Shown: positions 1 through 9,785 of the stretch, piece by piece | Layout of the letters: every line of letters starts with the position of its first letter | Numbering within the stretch: position 1 is the first letter of the stretch | NCBI GenBank assembly: GCA_002005505.1 | Contig: KV908423.1 | Span: forward strand, 110,001 to 129,043 | Reading direction: 5' to 3' | From: Botryococcus braunii | Lineage: Eukaryota > Chlorophyta > Trebouxiophyceae | Length of the DNA: 19,043 nucleotides | Position numbers and translations under genes: made by a program | The notes under the pieces: model-generated | What the model was told of the DNA's origin: nothing | The model's database searches: none | Seen by the model: the letters and a program-made list of their open reading frames with translations, nothing else

Positions 1-2588
1 GGTTGAAACACATGTCAGGCAGAAGGCTATTGTTTGGAGTCCCCCTTCAATGGCATGAGCCCTCCATCACAAGAGGTTGCCAGAACTGGATGAATGCGGT
101 ACATGCAGCACATGTGCAAGAAACACTGTGCCTTGTAGTGCACTACCAATGTTGCAATTACCATTCTTGCCACATAAAACTGCTGCAGGAGCAGCCAAAG
201 GACAGGAGATGTCAGACTGCAAGGGTCAAAATTGACATACAATGCAATGCAATGCCATGCAAGGGACCTCATGCGTCAACGTTGCGCTTCCTTAACTCGT
301 AAGTACACTTCCATGCCTAGATAGTTGAGTGCCACACGCTTGACCAAAAAGCAGTGACATACGATTGACCGTTGTCTCAGACAGCAAATGTATGGGTTTT
401 GAAGTGGGCCAAATGTCAAAGTCTGTACCCTGCAGACATCACAACTGCACACGGCACCTCCCATCTGCCCTGCCATTGCCATCACAGCATTCTTCTAGAA
501 CCCTCCCATGTTGACCAAATCCTAACATTGCCAGAACACTGGACACAGGAAGAGAGGCTTAAAGTATACCCCGGCAAGTCTGTGAAACGCATCAACAAAA
601 TTAAGGGACAACAAAGACAGATCGCCTGGGCATTCACTTTGTGAGATCTGAAGGGACCTCGTTCCTCACCACCTTTGGTCTGGCTTAGGCCCAAGTCCGG
701 TGCATCACGACTAAACGAAGGGCCTCACCACTGCTGCCAGGACTTCGAAGCCGAGTTAGGGATCCCTCTTAAGAGATGGCAGAGCACGAAAATTTAGCTC
801 CATACCATACTGAACAATGCCCATGGTTACACATCAGGACATTAAGGACTTGAACGACGGGGACATGCCATTCCATTCGGCTTCGAGCAGAAACCCTCCC
901 TCAAAAAGATAATGTGCAATGCCACTAGACGTGCGCAGTGATATGGAAAGATTACTCCAGGGCTCTCGTGCCCATGCAGGTGCCTGACACAGAACGGTGT
1001 CCATCCTCCCGACTTCTGATCTGGGGCTTTCGAAACCTGAACCTCACATCTGGGGAGGTACCAGAGTCACAGGGACATACCATGATAAACAGTGGAAATC
1101 CTGTGTTTCGCCCATGCACTACCGTCCCAACTCCCAAACGATAACTACCGACGTGCCCACCCACCCCCCCTCCCCCGGGGGGGTTAAACCTGACCCGATG
1201 ATTACCAGTCTACCCGAGGCGTCTTGACAATTGGAACAATGGATACAAGCAAGCCAGTTGTCTAGTACTCAATGAAGGGGGCGTTGCATCTCAACAAAGC
1301 AGTTGAAGTAGCCAATTTGTAGAGACGTGGGGGAACGCACTGTGATGTGGCTTCCCCATAAAACGGATCACCAGCTCATAAACAAGGCTCTACATTACAA
1401 CAACATGTAGAAAACAGGCAACATACGTATGGAAGAGGCGCCAAAACCTTATGTACTGCAAACCCCATGTGTGACGTGCAATACCCGGGACATTAATAAT
1501 CAATATAACGACGACCAAAATTGGTCAATCATAAATGTAAGAAAAGGATACAACACAACTGTTGAGGCCGGCGTTGAACAAAATGCGTGTCGGGCTCGCA
1601 TCGGAACATACCTTGTTGAAGGTAGGTGGCAAATATGCGGCCTGCGAGGACCTCTAATGGTTGTCAACGATGTAGAGGTCATATTGGCTATCATCTGGCT
1701 ATGAATATTTAGAGAAGAGAGTCCCATGGGGGCTCTTGATACTGACGTGTCCTTAAGGGCACGGAAGCCCCACGGAAAAAAAAATCCACAACAATGTTTA
1801 AAACCAGCTCAAATAATGTGGACAGATCTTCCAATGTTAAAAAGGAGGATGTTGCTTTGTAGAATTTGAAGCACTGAAATGCAATCCCGCATCAAGAACG
1901 GCAACATCATGCGGGGTCTGAGGACAACAGCCCACCCGAATGTCGGGTCCTTCCCGAAATCCGAAGACCAGACGTGACGACCGTCACCCCGTTTGTGTAC
2001 TGTGCCCTGCACAATTGGGGGTTTTACATTGAATGCTTAAATCACATCTTTCAGAAAGTACTGGGAAAAAGCAAAAAAAGACTGCACGAGCCGCTATAAC
2101 TCAAGCTCTAACGAACCGCCAGAAGTACGTCGTGAACATGTCTATAGACCCGTCTGTGTCTTTGCAACTATAATGGCATTTGAAGTACCAGGTAGGTCAA
2201 TTTGTCGTCTAAAATCTACCCTAAGAAATATAAATGCTTTTGATTCTCATCGTGGAGAGTACAATTATGAAAGTACATCCTCATAATGTAGCTACCGGCA
2301 GGAAAAAAAAAACTTGCAGAAATCTGATGGGACTAGTCGGGGACAGGAAGATTGCACCACCTGGTGGCCTTACGTAATTATCATATTTTTGGCCTTGGGA
2401 AAGACAACGTTGCTTTCTCCCATCGAGATATTTAATTTTAGGCTAAGCATCACGGTTCTTTTCCCAACAATCACATTGTTGCCTTGTTGCAGGGACAGAT
2501 CTCTAGAGAGATTTCTAGAAAATGAATTGTAGGGAAGAATGGTCAAAGCGGTTGCGTAGACATCAGCAATCGTCGACGTACAACAAGC
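1..2588. other. Region with no assignable gene
   Basis: Both strands were read and no known protein family, tRNA or rRNA was recognised. Open frames here are under 100 codons, which is expected by chance at this base composition. The least random-looking is the plus-strand frame 381-644, described separately. A short inverted segment lies near 1769-1784 and a C-run/G-run palindrome near 1165-1182. The stretch is best treated as intergenic or decayed sequence. Confidence 0.5.
381..644 (+). other. Candidate internal or terminal exon, unrecognised
   Basis: The frame opens directly after a good splice-acceptor-like sequence (pyrimidines then CAG, ending at 380) and runs 87 codons to a TGA. It contains VWVLKWAKCQSLYPADI, loosely like the W..G..YPA core of Tudor/Agenet-type folds, and later YPGKSVKRINKIKGQQRQ, which is basic and does not look random. 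A GTAAGT donor-like site at 299 would give an 82-nt intron (299-380), but the upstream frame with the matching phase contains stops at 233 and 293, so the two do not join simply. No family is recognised. It may be a fragment of a gene or a decayed transposon, or chance. Confidence 0.15.
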
Positions 2589-2627
2589 TGGATCCAGCTG
2601 CAAGGAAATACTTGGATCCAGCTGCAA
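2589..2627. repeat. Short direct repeat, two copies
   Basis: The 15-bp unit TGGATCCAGCTGCAA occurs at 2589-2603 and again at 2613-2627, a 24-bp period. Each unit contains overlapping palindromic sites (GGATCC, CAGCTG). No coding role is seen. Confidence 0.75.
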
Positions 2628-2834
2628 CGAATCTTTTCGTGAAGAAAGTCTCGAATAATATACTACTTTATGGAAATAGTAGTTCGGCCCCTTGCTGACT
2701 CGACAATCCGGTTACCATATTTTTGGGGTGTGATTTCCTCTTATGTAATGTAAATAGTACCGTAATCCCTTTCCATGAGCCCTGATAAGAACTTTGGTGA
2801 TTTGCGGTTAGCTGTAGGACATGCTTCACTTCAC

Positions 2835-2856
2835 TTCATCAAAATTTTTTGATGAA
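2835..2856. repeat. Inverted repeat, 10-bp arms
   Basis: TTCATCAAAA at 2835-2844 pairs perfectly with TTTTGATGAA at 2847-2856 across a 2-nt loop. It is followed by short GATGAATT repeats to about 2870. A-rich then U-rich arms could act as a hairpin in RNA, but no neighbouring gene gives it a role. Confidence 0.7.
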
Positions 2857-2950
2857 TTGATGAATTGATCAATGTTTAATTGTTAATGTGTTAAATTTCT
2901 TCCCCTCCATGAGCCATGCCGTATCTTAGGCCTGAGTCGGGACTTGCGTG

Positions 2951-3090
2951 GCCCTTCACATCACCAATCAGCCCTTCACTTGACAAAATGGCCCTTCAGT
3001 TTACCAAGTGGCCCTTCAGTTTACCAAGTGGCCCTTCACTTTATAAATTGGCCCTTCACTTCACCAGCTGGCCCTTCACTTGTGCCTTGT
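2951..3090. repeat. 20-bp minisatellite, seven tandem units
   Basis: Seven consecutive 20-bp units each begin GCCCTTCA (2951, 2971, 2991, 3011, 3031, 3051, 3071). Units three and four are identical; the others diverge in their second half while the GCCCTTCA core stays intact. The period is not a multiple of three, so the open frames crossing it rotate through all frames and encode similar WPF/GPS peptides in each. That marks it as non-coding tandem repeat rather than a repeat protein. Confidence 0.93.
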
Positions 3091-3417
3091 ACAAGCTTAA
3101 GGGGTTCGCTTCTAATAAACACATACACTCATGAGACATATCAGAACGAGCAGTTACCGGTTTCATCTACATGTACATGTTGTGGACTATACTGTGCAAG
3201 TCTCCCGGGGGGCCCCTTTCATACAAGCATATCCTTAGTATATACAAGGAACTGTCATGTTTTAAAGTGAACCGCATTGAAGCACTGGCGTCAACGTCTA
3301 TAAAGTTGCAGGCACCTTCGGGCCCGGGCACATATATGTTAACAACCAATTGGCATGCGCATGCATACATCAACAAAATTTTCAGTACTGACTTAAACGA
3401 CAATGACAATGAAGATG
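3091..3417. other. Intergenic, no gene seen
   Basis: No coding region is supported. Small perfect palindromes occur (ACATGTACATGT near 3171, GCATGCGCATGC near 3353). The second motif recurs near 5442. Confidence 0.5.

Positions 3418-3486
<69 letters not shown>
3418..3486. repeat. (TGA)23 trinucleotide microsatellite
   Basis: An uninterrupted run of 23 TGA triplets (69 bp). On the plus strand one frame reads poly-Met, and on the minus strand one reads poly-His within a 150-codon open frame. Both are by-products of the repeat with no other coding support. Confidence 0.97.
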
Positions 3487-3488
<2 letters not shown>

Positions 3489-3870
3489 CACATTCAGGAA
3501 GAATAGGGGCAGCACGGGTGAGGCGCCGGAGGCTACTCTTAATGCTTTCGCAGTCTTAAGAAGCTCCCCCGAGAAGAGTCCATGAGAGCAGGCCAACCAT
3601 ATCCCAGTGCCGCGAAGCGTGCTCCTAGGTGCTGGGCGTCGGAGCGCATGGCAACTGGACAACCGCTGAAAACGAGCTCGGTGGCCATGATGGCGTTTTG
3701 AATATGTTTTGATACATTGAATAGGAATGTATATACAGAGCGGGCTCGCGGAGCATCGCCTTCCCGCCCGGGAGGCTGCTGCGAGAGCTCGCAATGTGTA
3801 CTGCGAGTTCAGCATGCTCTCAGCCAGCTGAGACTCCCGAGGCACGTGATACTAATCTGAGTTGAGACAA
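3487..3870. other. GC-richer non-coding stretch with imperfect hairpins
   Basis: The base composition is clearly richer in G and C than its neighbours. An imperfect foldback lies near 3768-3840 (outer CGGGAG and CTCCCG; inner CTCGCA pairs with TGCGAG). A minus-strand frame is open through here only because it runs into the poly-His repeat. No protein family is recognised. Confidence 0.4.
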
Positions 3871-4025
3871 TACTGGCAGAAGGCGGCGCTGCCGGCAGGT
3901 CTTTAAAACTTTCAGAGACCTGCCTGCAGCGCCGCCTTCTGCCAGTACAAGTACCGTCTTTAGAGTTTAAAGACAGTACTAGTACTGTATTTAAACTCTT
4001 TAAAGGTCTTGAAGCGTACCTTCAA
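3871..4025. repeat. Cluster of consecutive foldback elements
   Basis: Four self-complementary segments follow one another. (1) 3871-3902 pairs with 3916-3947: 32-bp arms, one mismatch, 13-nt loop. (2) GTACCGTCTTTA at 3951-3962 pairs with TAAAGACAGTAC at 3968-3979, one mismatch. (3) 3962-3999 is a 38-nt palindrome with one non-complementary (G:T) pair, overlapping the previous one so the two folds are mutually exclusive. (4) TTGAAG at 4009 pairs with CTTCAA at 4020. Hairpin 1 is flanked by CAA on both sides (3868-3870 and 3948-3950), which could be a 3-bp target duplication. It could be a very small MITE-like foldback, a small-RNA precursor, or a palindrome-prone site. Confidence 0.8.
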
Positions 4026-5100
4026 AAGATCGGCAAGTTAAACTGCTCGAGCTCCTTTCTGACTCCACGAAAATGCATAAGGTGGACGAGTATATGTATA
4101 TACGGGTCAGAGATTCAGGGTCTCAGGAGGCTGCCTGGCAAGTTGAGGCTCCGTTATCCCTCTTCCCTAGCTCCGCGGACTATCCCCGTCCTTTGTAACA
4201 AATTTGTTTAAACGTTAGAGTGCGCATGCAAGCCACAGGTCACGCACCACACATGCGTTGGCAGTCTTTCCAGTGTCGACATGGAACTCCGGAGCCTTTC
4301 CAGACACTGGATCCATGGACGTCCGACGTGGTCAAATAGGGTGAATGATGATCATCGTTGTATAAATTGGGGCCGGTAGGTACGTATTCAAGTTTGTACG
4401 CTGATGCCATACGTACATGAGGCTCATCACGTTTACTCATTGGCTTTAGGCACTTCACATGACATGCATTACAGGCGAAACGCCTGCAGTAGTCAGGCAT
4501 ACATTTGGGAGAGACGATGAACGACATCATAGGGTGAGCAAAGGTAGGGACCATCACGCAAGTACACGTCTTTAACAACGGTTGGTTATTGATTCCATCG
4601 CGTGTGTACACGTGTCGTTATATAAACTGCAATTCGGAGTTAACAAGGGTGCACGGTTCAATCAGTTAGGAAGGACGTGTACTCCATTGGCACTTTATGT
4701 GGTGAGAAGACAACGGGGCTGGCTTGTATTTGAATTGTCCTGGTGTACAGTTTGTTTGCTGCGTAGCACTAAGGGCGTGCTTGTAAGGTAGCGGGTGCGC
4801 TGTGGTGGGAACGCTTAAACACCTGATAAGTGCTGTGAGGGCTAAGGGTACCTGCGGACACAGCCGGGAGATCTATTGGTCCAGAGAGTGGAAACGAGAG
4901 AGTGTTGTGTCGACAGGGGATCGTCACGGTCTGCATCCGGATACACCCACCATCAACATACGCAACAATCATCCATAATGATGGTTATCCATCATCGATG
5001 GTTGCAGACATCGTGAGATGGTCGGCAGAAAACAAGTCGCCAGATTTCCTGTCCTCGTCATTGAGAACAGTGGCGGGCTGGAAAGATCGCTTGGCCGCAT
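4026..5100. other. Intergenic, no gene seen
   Basis: Open frames are short and none resembles a known family, including a 123-codon minus-strand frame at 4240-4611. Small inverted repeats are present: CCAGTGTC near 4271 with GACACTGG near 4303, and ATGATGG/CCATCAT near 4980. Confidence 0.5.
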
Positions 5101-5109
5101 CAGTGGCCT

Positions 5110-5137
5110 CCCCCGGGCCCGGGGGGGGGGGGGGGGG
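5110..5137. repeat. G17 homopolymer with C/G palindrome
   Basis: A run of 17 G (5121-5137) is preceded by alternating C and G blocks (CCCCCGGGCCC), so the start of the G run can pair with the preceding C blocks. Such tracts can form G-quadruplex and are also prone to length error in assemblies. Confidence 0.9.
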
Positions 5138-5178
5138 AGGGATCCCGCGAGGCAGGAGGCCTGGGTGTGCTTAACCGT

Positions 5179-5202
5179 TGTTATTACAATATTGTAATAA
5201 CA
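5179..5202. repeat. 24-nt perfect palindrome
   Basis: The 24 bases read identically on both strands, with a central AATATT and outer TGTTATTAC. It is followed by ACTTTTTAT, so in RNA it would be a strong A/U-rich hairpin followed by a U-tract, but no adjacent gene is recognised. A second 14-nt palindrome, TGTACAGCTGTACA, lies at 5324-5337. Confidence 0.9.
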
Positions 5203-5715
5203 CTTTTTATTTTGATCTTGTGATTATAACCTTTTGGCAGCTGCCCGTGTGGTGCGTTCATGGGGAACTCCCACGAGCGGTGCTTTTGCTGGCGATACTC
5301 ACATGAACGAAGTGGCTCATTGCTGTACAGCTGTACACATGTAGTACTGTCAAGGCACTATGCTGTGTGCGGAAGCTTTGTGCCTTGTAATTTTTGCGAA
5401 AGCTTTGTACAATTTTAGAGGATTACTGGCAGTTATTTACTGCATGCGCATGCCCGGCTCATATGGTTATGTTAGTTCTTTCCGTCCGGAGGGATCCCAT
5501 CTCAAGGAACCCTCCTCACCGGTGGTACCTCCCTTTCCCCCCACCCCCCTTTGGCTGGCCACCATCTGGCCAGATGCCAACCGATTGGTCGTCGCGAAAA
5601 CGACAAACAGGGGGGAGATCTCTCTAGAAAACTGGTCATTACATAACTATACATTTTGCAGTTCTCCAGTACGCATATACGAGAAGGCTTCGCAGCACCA
5701 ATGGGGGGCAGGTAT
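5203..5715. other. Intergenic, no gene seen
   Basis: A 131-codon plus-strand frame (5360-5755) crosses this stretch but shows no recognisable domain and runs into the dispersed repeat described next. A 14-nt palindrome lies at 5324-5337 and GCATGCGCATGC near 5442. Confidence 0.45.
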
Positions 5716-5745
5716 GGCTGTACTAGCTACTGCTTGGGGCGGTAC
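5716..5745. repeat. 30-bp dispersed repeat, copy 1
   Basis: The segment beginning GGCTGTACTAGCTACTGC and ending GGGGCGGTAC occurs here. It recurs at 6143-6172 (one difference, GGCTATAC) and partly at 6179-6203. All copies have the same orientation. Confidence 0.85.
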
Positions 5746-6142
5746 TAGGTGTTGAGTAATGAACATTAATATTGAATGCCTTGTGCTTTTGGTGATCTTC
5801 ATGTACACTATTAGGATATGGGTCCATTGAGAACGTTCTTAACGTTAACGTTCTTAACATAAGGTATCTTGAGACACGGTAGAATGTGGACGCTTTTGAA
5901 CATAAGGTACAATCTGATCTAGATTACGCGTTTGTTCGGCTGAACTCTTAAGGCTGCCCCACCGGTGTGAATGCCAACTGGTTGTGAAAGATGCTGGGCA
6001 TTTCCAGATGCTAGTCTTGTCCAACAGTTGTGTATGATACTCAGCAGACAGTCGGACAGACGGACTGCAGCTGGAGTAACTTTGTCCCCTGACGACCTGT
6101 CTGCTCTTTACAGGTGATACTGAATGCCCATAATGCCTACTA
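5746..6142. other. Spacer between dispersed repeats, no gene seen
   Basis: No coding region is supported. A direct repeat AACGTTCTTAAC occurs twice near 5832-5860 around the palindrome TTAACGTTAA. Confidence 0.5.
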
Positions 6143-6756
<614 letters not shown>

Positions 6757-6761
6757 CTTCC
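6757..6761. repeat. Target-site duplication, left copy
   Basis: CTTCC directly precedes the 5' LTR and recurs directly after the 3' LTR at 12629-12633. A 5-bp duplication is standard for Ty3/gypsy integrases. Confidence 0.85.
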
Positions 6762-7028
6762 TGTCGCATTTCCTAGGGTATAATGCTCTAGTATGGTCCT
6801 TGGCATTGCTCTTTGACTTGCCATGTGATCTGGATTCGCAGTACAACCTCGCTCAAGTAGTTCCCTCGGTTGCCCGACTACGTATACGCGTCTGTGGCAG
6901 TACAGTATAATTCAATCCACCCTGGGTTTAAGAGTACGCTTGCGAATCAATCATGTAACACTCTTTCGTTGCACACCACGAACGTCTCACTGTCTCATAA
7001 AAACCTCTTCCGCTTAGTTCACGCTACA
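6762..7028 (+). repeat. 5' long terminal repeat (267 bp)
   Basis: It matches 12364-12628 over its full length except for two differences: TGTCGC versus TGTAGC at the start, and an extra CG near 6891 (TACGCGTC versus TACGTC). It ends GCTACA. The 3' copy keeps the expected TGTAGC...GCTACA inverted ends, so the 5' copy carries the mutation. A TATA-like TATAAT at 6906 is the likeliest promoter element, though weak evidence. LTRs this short are within the known range for chromoviruses. Confidence 0.96.
6906..6911 (+). promoter_or_regulatory. TATA-like element in the 5' LTR
   Basis: TATAAT in the context CAGTATAATTC, identical in both LTRs. It lies about 120 bp from the LTR end, a plausible position for the U3 promoter. 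A second similar motif (GTATAATG) lies near 6779. Assignment is by sequence alone. Confidence 0.25.
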
Positions 7029-7029
7029 G

Positions 7030-7042
7030 TGGTATCGGCGAC
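7030..7042 (+). promoter_or_regulatory. tRNA primer-binding site
   Basis: TGGTATCGGCGAC begins one base after the 5' LTR. The first seven bases match the 3' end of plant-type initiator-Met tRNA including CCA; the following bases differ from the usual plant form. The primer may therefore be a divergent initiator tRNA of this host or another tRNA ending in GATACCA. Confidence 0.7.
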
Positions 7043-7061
7043 AAGGATTAGTTCCTTGTCG
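7039..7061 (+). other. Leader stem-loop overlapping the primer-binding site
   Basis: CGACAAGGA (7039-7047) pairs perfectly with TCCTTGTCG (7053-7061) across a TTAGT loop. The 5' arm includes the last bases of the primer-binding site, so folding and primer annealing would compete. Leader hairpins at this place serve packaging or reverse-transcription control in other retroelements; here the role is inferred. Confidence 0.65.
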
Positions 7062-7098
7062 TTCGTTCGTGGTGCGTTTCTTTTCCTTTCGGATTGTG

Positions 7099-7623
7099 AT
7101 GTCTCGGCATCCTCGTTCGGGTTCAAGGGCTCGTGCACCTAGTCCTGGCATCGCGGAGCCAGATCCAGCCATAGATCTTCTTGCTTATGTATATGTAGAT
7201 CGTTCATGGGTAGATCCTTGTTGTATGCTTAGGCGTTTGGTAGATATCGGTGCCCTGCTCGAAGGAGCCGTTGCATTGGGATCTAGTGTTCCGTCGCATT
7301 CCCCTCCAGCTGATACCACTCAGAGCATTTCAGAGGGACTTGAGATGTTAATTCAGTGCTCTCTCGCGCAACCTGCACCTGTGGTCGTGCCGCAGCCCAT
7401 ACCAACGGCAACTCCGGCATCGGCTACAGCCTCGTCAGGTTCAGGGAAGCCCTCGCTCAAGTTGCCAGACCCATCTGTATTCGAGGGAGATCCAATGATG
7501 TTGGATCCTTGGCTTATGCAGACTGAAATGTTTTTGGGGACCTACGATGTAGGCTTGGCATCCGCTCGGTCCGTGGAGGTGGATACGACGTTCTTCCGTG
7601 CTTCCAATTACACCTTGAGTTGA
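7099..7623 (+). pseudogene. gag, truncated (N-terminal part only)
   Basis: The first ATG in the frame is at 7099 and gives 174 residues. Residues 1-20 are basic (MSRHPRSGSRAR), residues 90-118 are Pro/Ala/Ser-rich, and from about 121 comes KLPDPSVFEGDP...DPWLMQTEMFL, the typical start of the Ty3/gypsy capsid region. The following ARSVEVDTTFFRASNYT fits the next capsid helix, then the frame stops at TGA 7621. The rest of the capsid and the CCHC zinc knuckle are not found in any frame downstream. Gag packages the RNA and builds the particle, so this product should be non-functional. The frame is CpG-rich, unlike pol. Confidence 0.7.
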
Positions 7624-7701
7624 GGAATCACTTTCACAAATCAAATAAAACTTGATTTGTTGGACTTCTTTGGTATTACAGCAGTGTGAGGCCTGTTTAA
7701 G
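7624..7701 (+). other. Junction between gag fragment and downstream pol part
   Basis: A/T-rich spacer containing a perfect 8-bp hairpin, CAAATCAA (7637-7644) with TTGATTTG (7652-7659), whose loop holds part of an AATAAA-like motif. Base composition changes here: CpG is frequent up to about 7615 and nearly absent from about 7625 onward. It is the most likely recombination or deletion point in the element. Confidence 0.45.
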
Positions 7702-8342
7702 ATGTCTGCCAACTGTTCAGTGACCCAGTATGGGATTCCTGTTTTGTATGGGCTTGGTAATCTGCAGGATTTCTTTCACAGTTGTTGCCATTCTTTCATG
7801 TCCCATATTGTGGATGGGCATGGTTTGTGTAGAGAGTTTCAGACATCCCCCCATGCCAGTGACTTGATCAATCCTGTGTGCATGTATAAGAGAGATGCAG
7901 CTCCTCACCTTCTTTCTAGTGATGCTCATGTTGTCTTGTTTGTTGATGGTAGTAACAGGGAGTGTACTGTTAGCCAGCTTGTGTCACAGCTACTGCCAGG
8001 TACTAGATTGACTGTGCTCTCTTGCCTGAGCCACTGTGAACAGGTGCTGGAAGGGACTACACAACAACAGTCTCATGATGTATTGCTCTCGGCTTCTGTT
8101 TTGGATGCACTGGGTCTTACTTCCACCTTTAAGAGCTCACCCCACTGCAGTTCCCATACAGGCTTGCCCTTATATCGTTGCCTGGTACAGACTGGTTGTC
8201 TCAGTGTGAAGGAGAAACCCCTGCCCGCAACTTCTTTTGACTCTTTTGTTCAGCTTGACAGTAGACACATTGTGAATAGTCTTGATCTTTCCTCCACTTG
8301 CATAGAGTTTGAGGGAATTCTTGCTAGTAGACCTGTCAGGAT
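7702..8342 (+). pseudogene. Unassigned segment ending in the N-terminal strand of the protease
   Basis: An ATG at 7702 opens a frame that stays open to 8421, but similarity moves to another frame at about 8340. The last 20 or so residues before the shift (IEFEGILASRPVR) are the first strand of a retropepsin, directly before its DSGA active site. The preceding 190 residues are Cys/His/Ser-rich with no CCHC knuckle (C-x2-C-x4-H-x4-C) and match no domain I recognise. Only about three CpG occur in 640 bp, against about thirty in the 525-bp gag fragment. This could be a fast-evolving gag-pol linker, a replaced capsid region, or acquired sequence. Confidence 0.55.
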
Positions 8343-9785
8343 TTGTTGGACAGTGGAGCCTCTGCAAATTTTATTGATGATAAACTTGTGCAGGAGCTTG
8401 CCCTTCCCACTGTGCCTTTGAGTTCACATGTTACTGTGAGAGTGGCTGATGGTAGGACATCTGTGGTAGGACATAGTGTGTCAACTGACCTGACTGTTGG
8501 GACCTTGGGTTTTGGAGTCACCTGCCTCCCTACTGAGTTGACCTACTATGATCTTGTCTTGGGCAAACCTTGGTTAACTGCTTTTAACCCAATTGTGAAT
8601 TGGAAATTGAATGCTGTGTCTTTGGTTCATGCTAATAAAACACATGTACTTTTGGGGTGTCAGAGGTCAGGCATGCCTGGGTATGTGATCTCATCCATGG
8701 AAGTGGAAGAGATGGTGAAGTTGGGTGAATCAGTGTACATTATTCAACTGAATGCAGTGACTGACAATGTTTCAGATACTGATGCATACAATGTGCCAGA
8801 GTTGGAGCAGCTTTTGCAGGAATTTAAGGATGTACTGTCTGGACTTCCTGAAGGCCTCCCTCCTTCTCGTGCTGGAGACCACCACATCAGATTGGAGCCG
8901 GACGCAACTCCTCCAGCCTCCCGCATATATCCACTGTCTGGAGCCCAGCTTGCTGAGCTACGTGCACAGTTGCAGGAGCTCCTTGAGAGGGGGTTCATCC
9001 GCCCATCGACATCACCATTTGGTGCACCCATCTTATTTGTTCCCAAAAAGGATGGTGGATGGCGTTTATGCATTGACTACAGGGCCTTGAATAGGATTAC
9101 TGTTAGGAACCAACACCCATTGCCTAAGATTGATGAGATGTTCGAGCAATTGCATGGAAGTTGTGTATTTTCTAAGCTAGACCTTGCCTCTGGATATCAT
9201 CAGATACGTATGCATGATGACAGCATAGAAAAGACTGCTTTTAAAACCCGTTATGGTCATTATGAGTTCACTGTTATGCCTTTTGGGTTAACCAATGCAC
9301 CTGCCACCTTTCAGTCTGTGACGAACTCTATCTTGTCTCCCTTCCTTGATAGATTTGTGCTGGTGTACCTAGACGATATCCTCATGTATTCTAAATCTGT
9401 TGCAGAGCATATGGAGCATTTGAGGACAGTCTTGTCAGTGCTCAGGGAACATAAATTTTATTGCAAAAGGTCTAAGTGTGATTTTGTTGCTCAGCAGGTG
9501 GAATACCTTGGACACCTGTTGACACCTCATGGGACTATGGTGGATCCTAGGAAGGTTGCAGCCACTCAGGATTGGCCCACTCCTTTGAATGTGTCACAGT
9601 TGAGAGGGTTTCTAGGTCTTACTCAATATTATGATACTTTTATGGACCATTTTGTAGATGTTGCCTATCCTCTTACTGAGTTGCTCAAAAAGGATGTGCC
9701 TTGGACCTGGGAGGGACCCCAGCGGGAAGCATTTGTAGCATTGAAAGATCTTGTTTCTACTCCTCCTTGCCTTTTGATGGCTTGA
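8343..9785 (+). pseudogene. pol: protease (main part) and reverse transcriptase
   Basis: The protease active site DSGA is at 8349-8360 and the second hydrophobic-hydrophobic-Gly motif (DLVLGKPWL) near 8547-8573. RT follows from about 8870: FIRPSTSPFGAPILFVPKK, RLCIDYRALN, KLDLASGYHQI (first catalytic Asp, about 9180), MPFGLTNAPATFQ, then the catalytic YLDD at 9366-9377, then the thumb/connection with RGFLGLTQYY near 9603. All catalytic residues are intact. The frame enters from the previous one by a one-base change at about 8340, inside a short T-run, and leaves by a one-base change at about 9781, where TGA 9783-9785 closes it. RT copies the element RNA in the particle. Confidence 0.92.

Noticed and set aside
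299..380. 82-nt intron with GTAAGT donor and CAG acceptor
   Set aside because: Of the three joined frames, two meet stops next to the junction and the third is short. Without transcript data it stays unsupported.
3393..3845. 150-codon minus-strand frame with poly-His tail
   Set aside because: The His run is the (TGA)n repeat read on the other strand, and the rest has no recognisable domain.
8331..8421. Possible programmed -1 frameshift between the segment upstream and the protease
   Set aside because: The two frames overlap here, but no X-XXY-YYZ heptamer fits the reading frame, and the protease strand continues straight across, as a one-base indel in a T-run would give. Similar breaks occur in the middle of pol, where programmed shifts are not expected.
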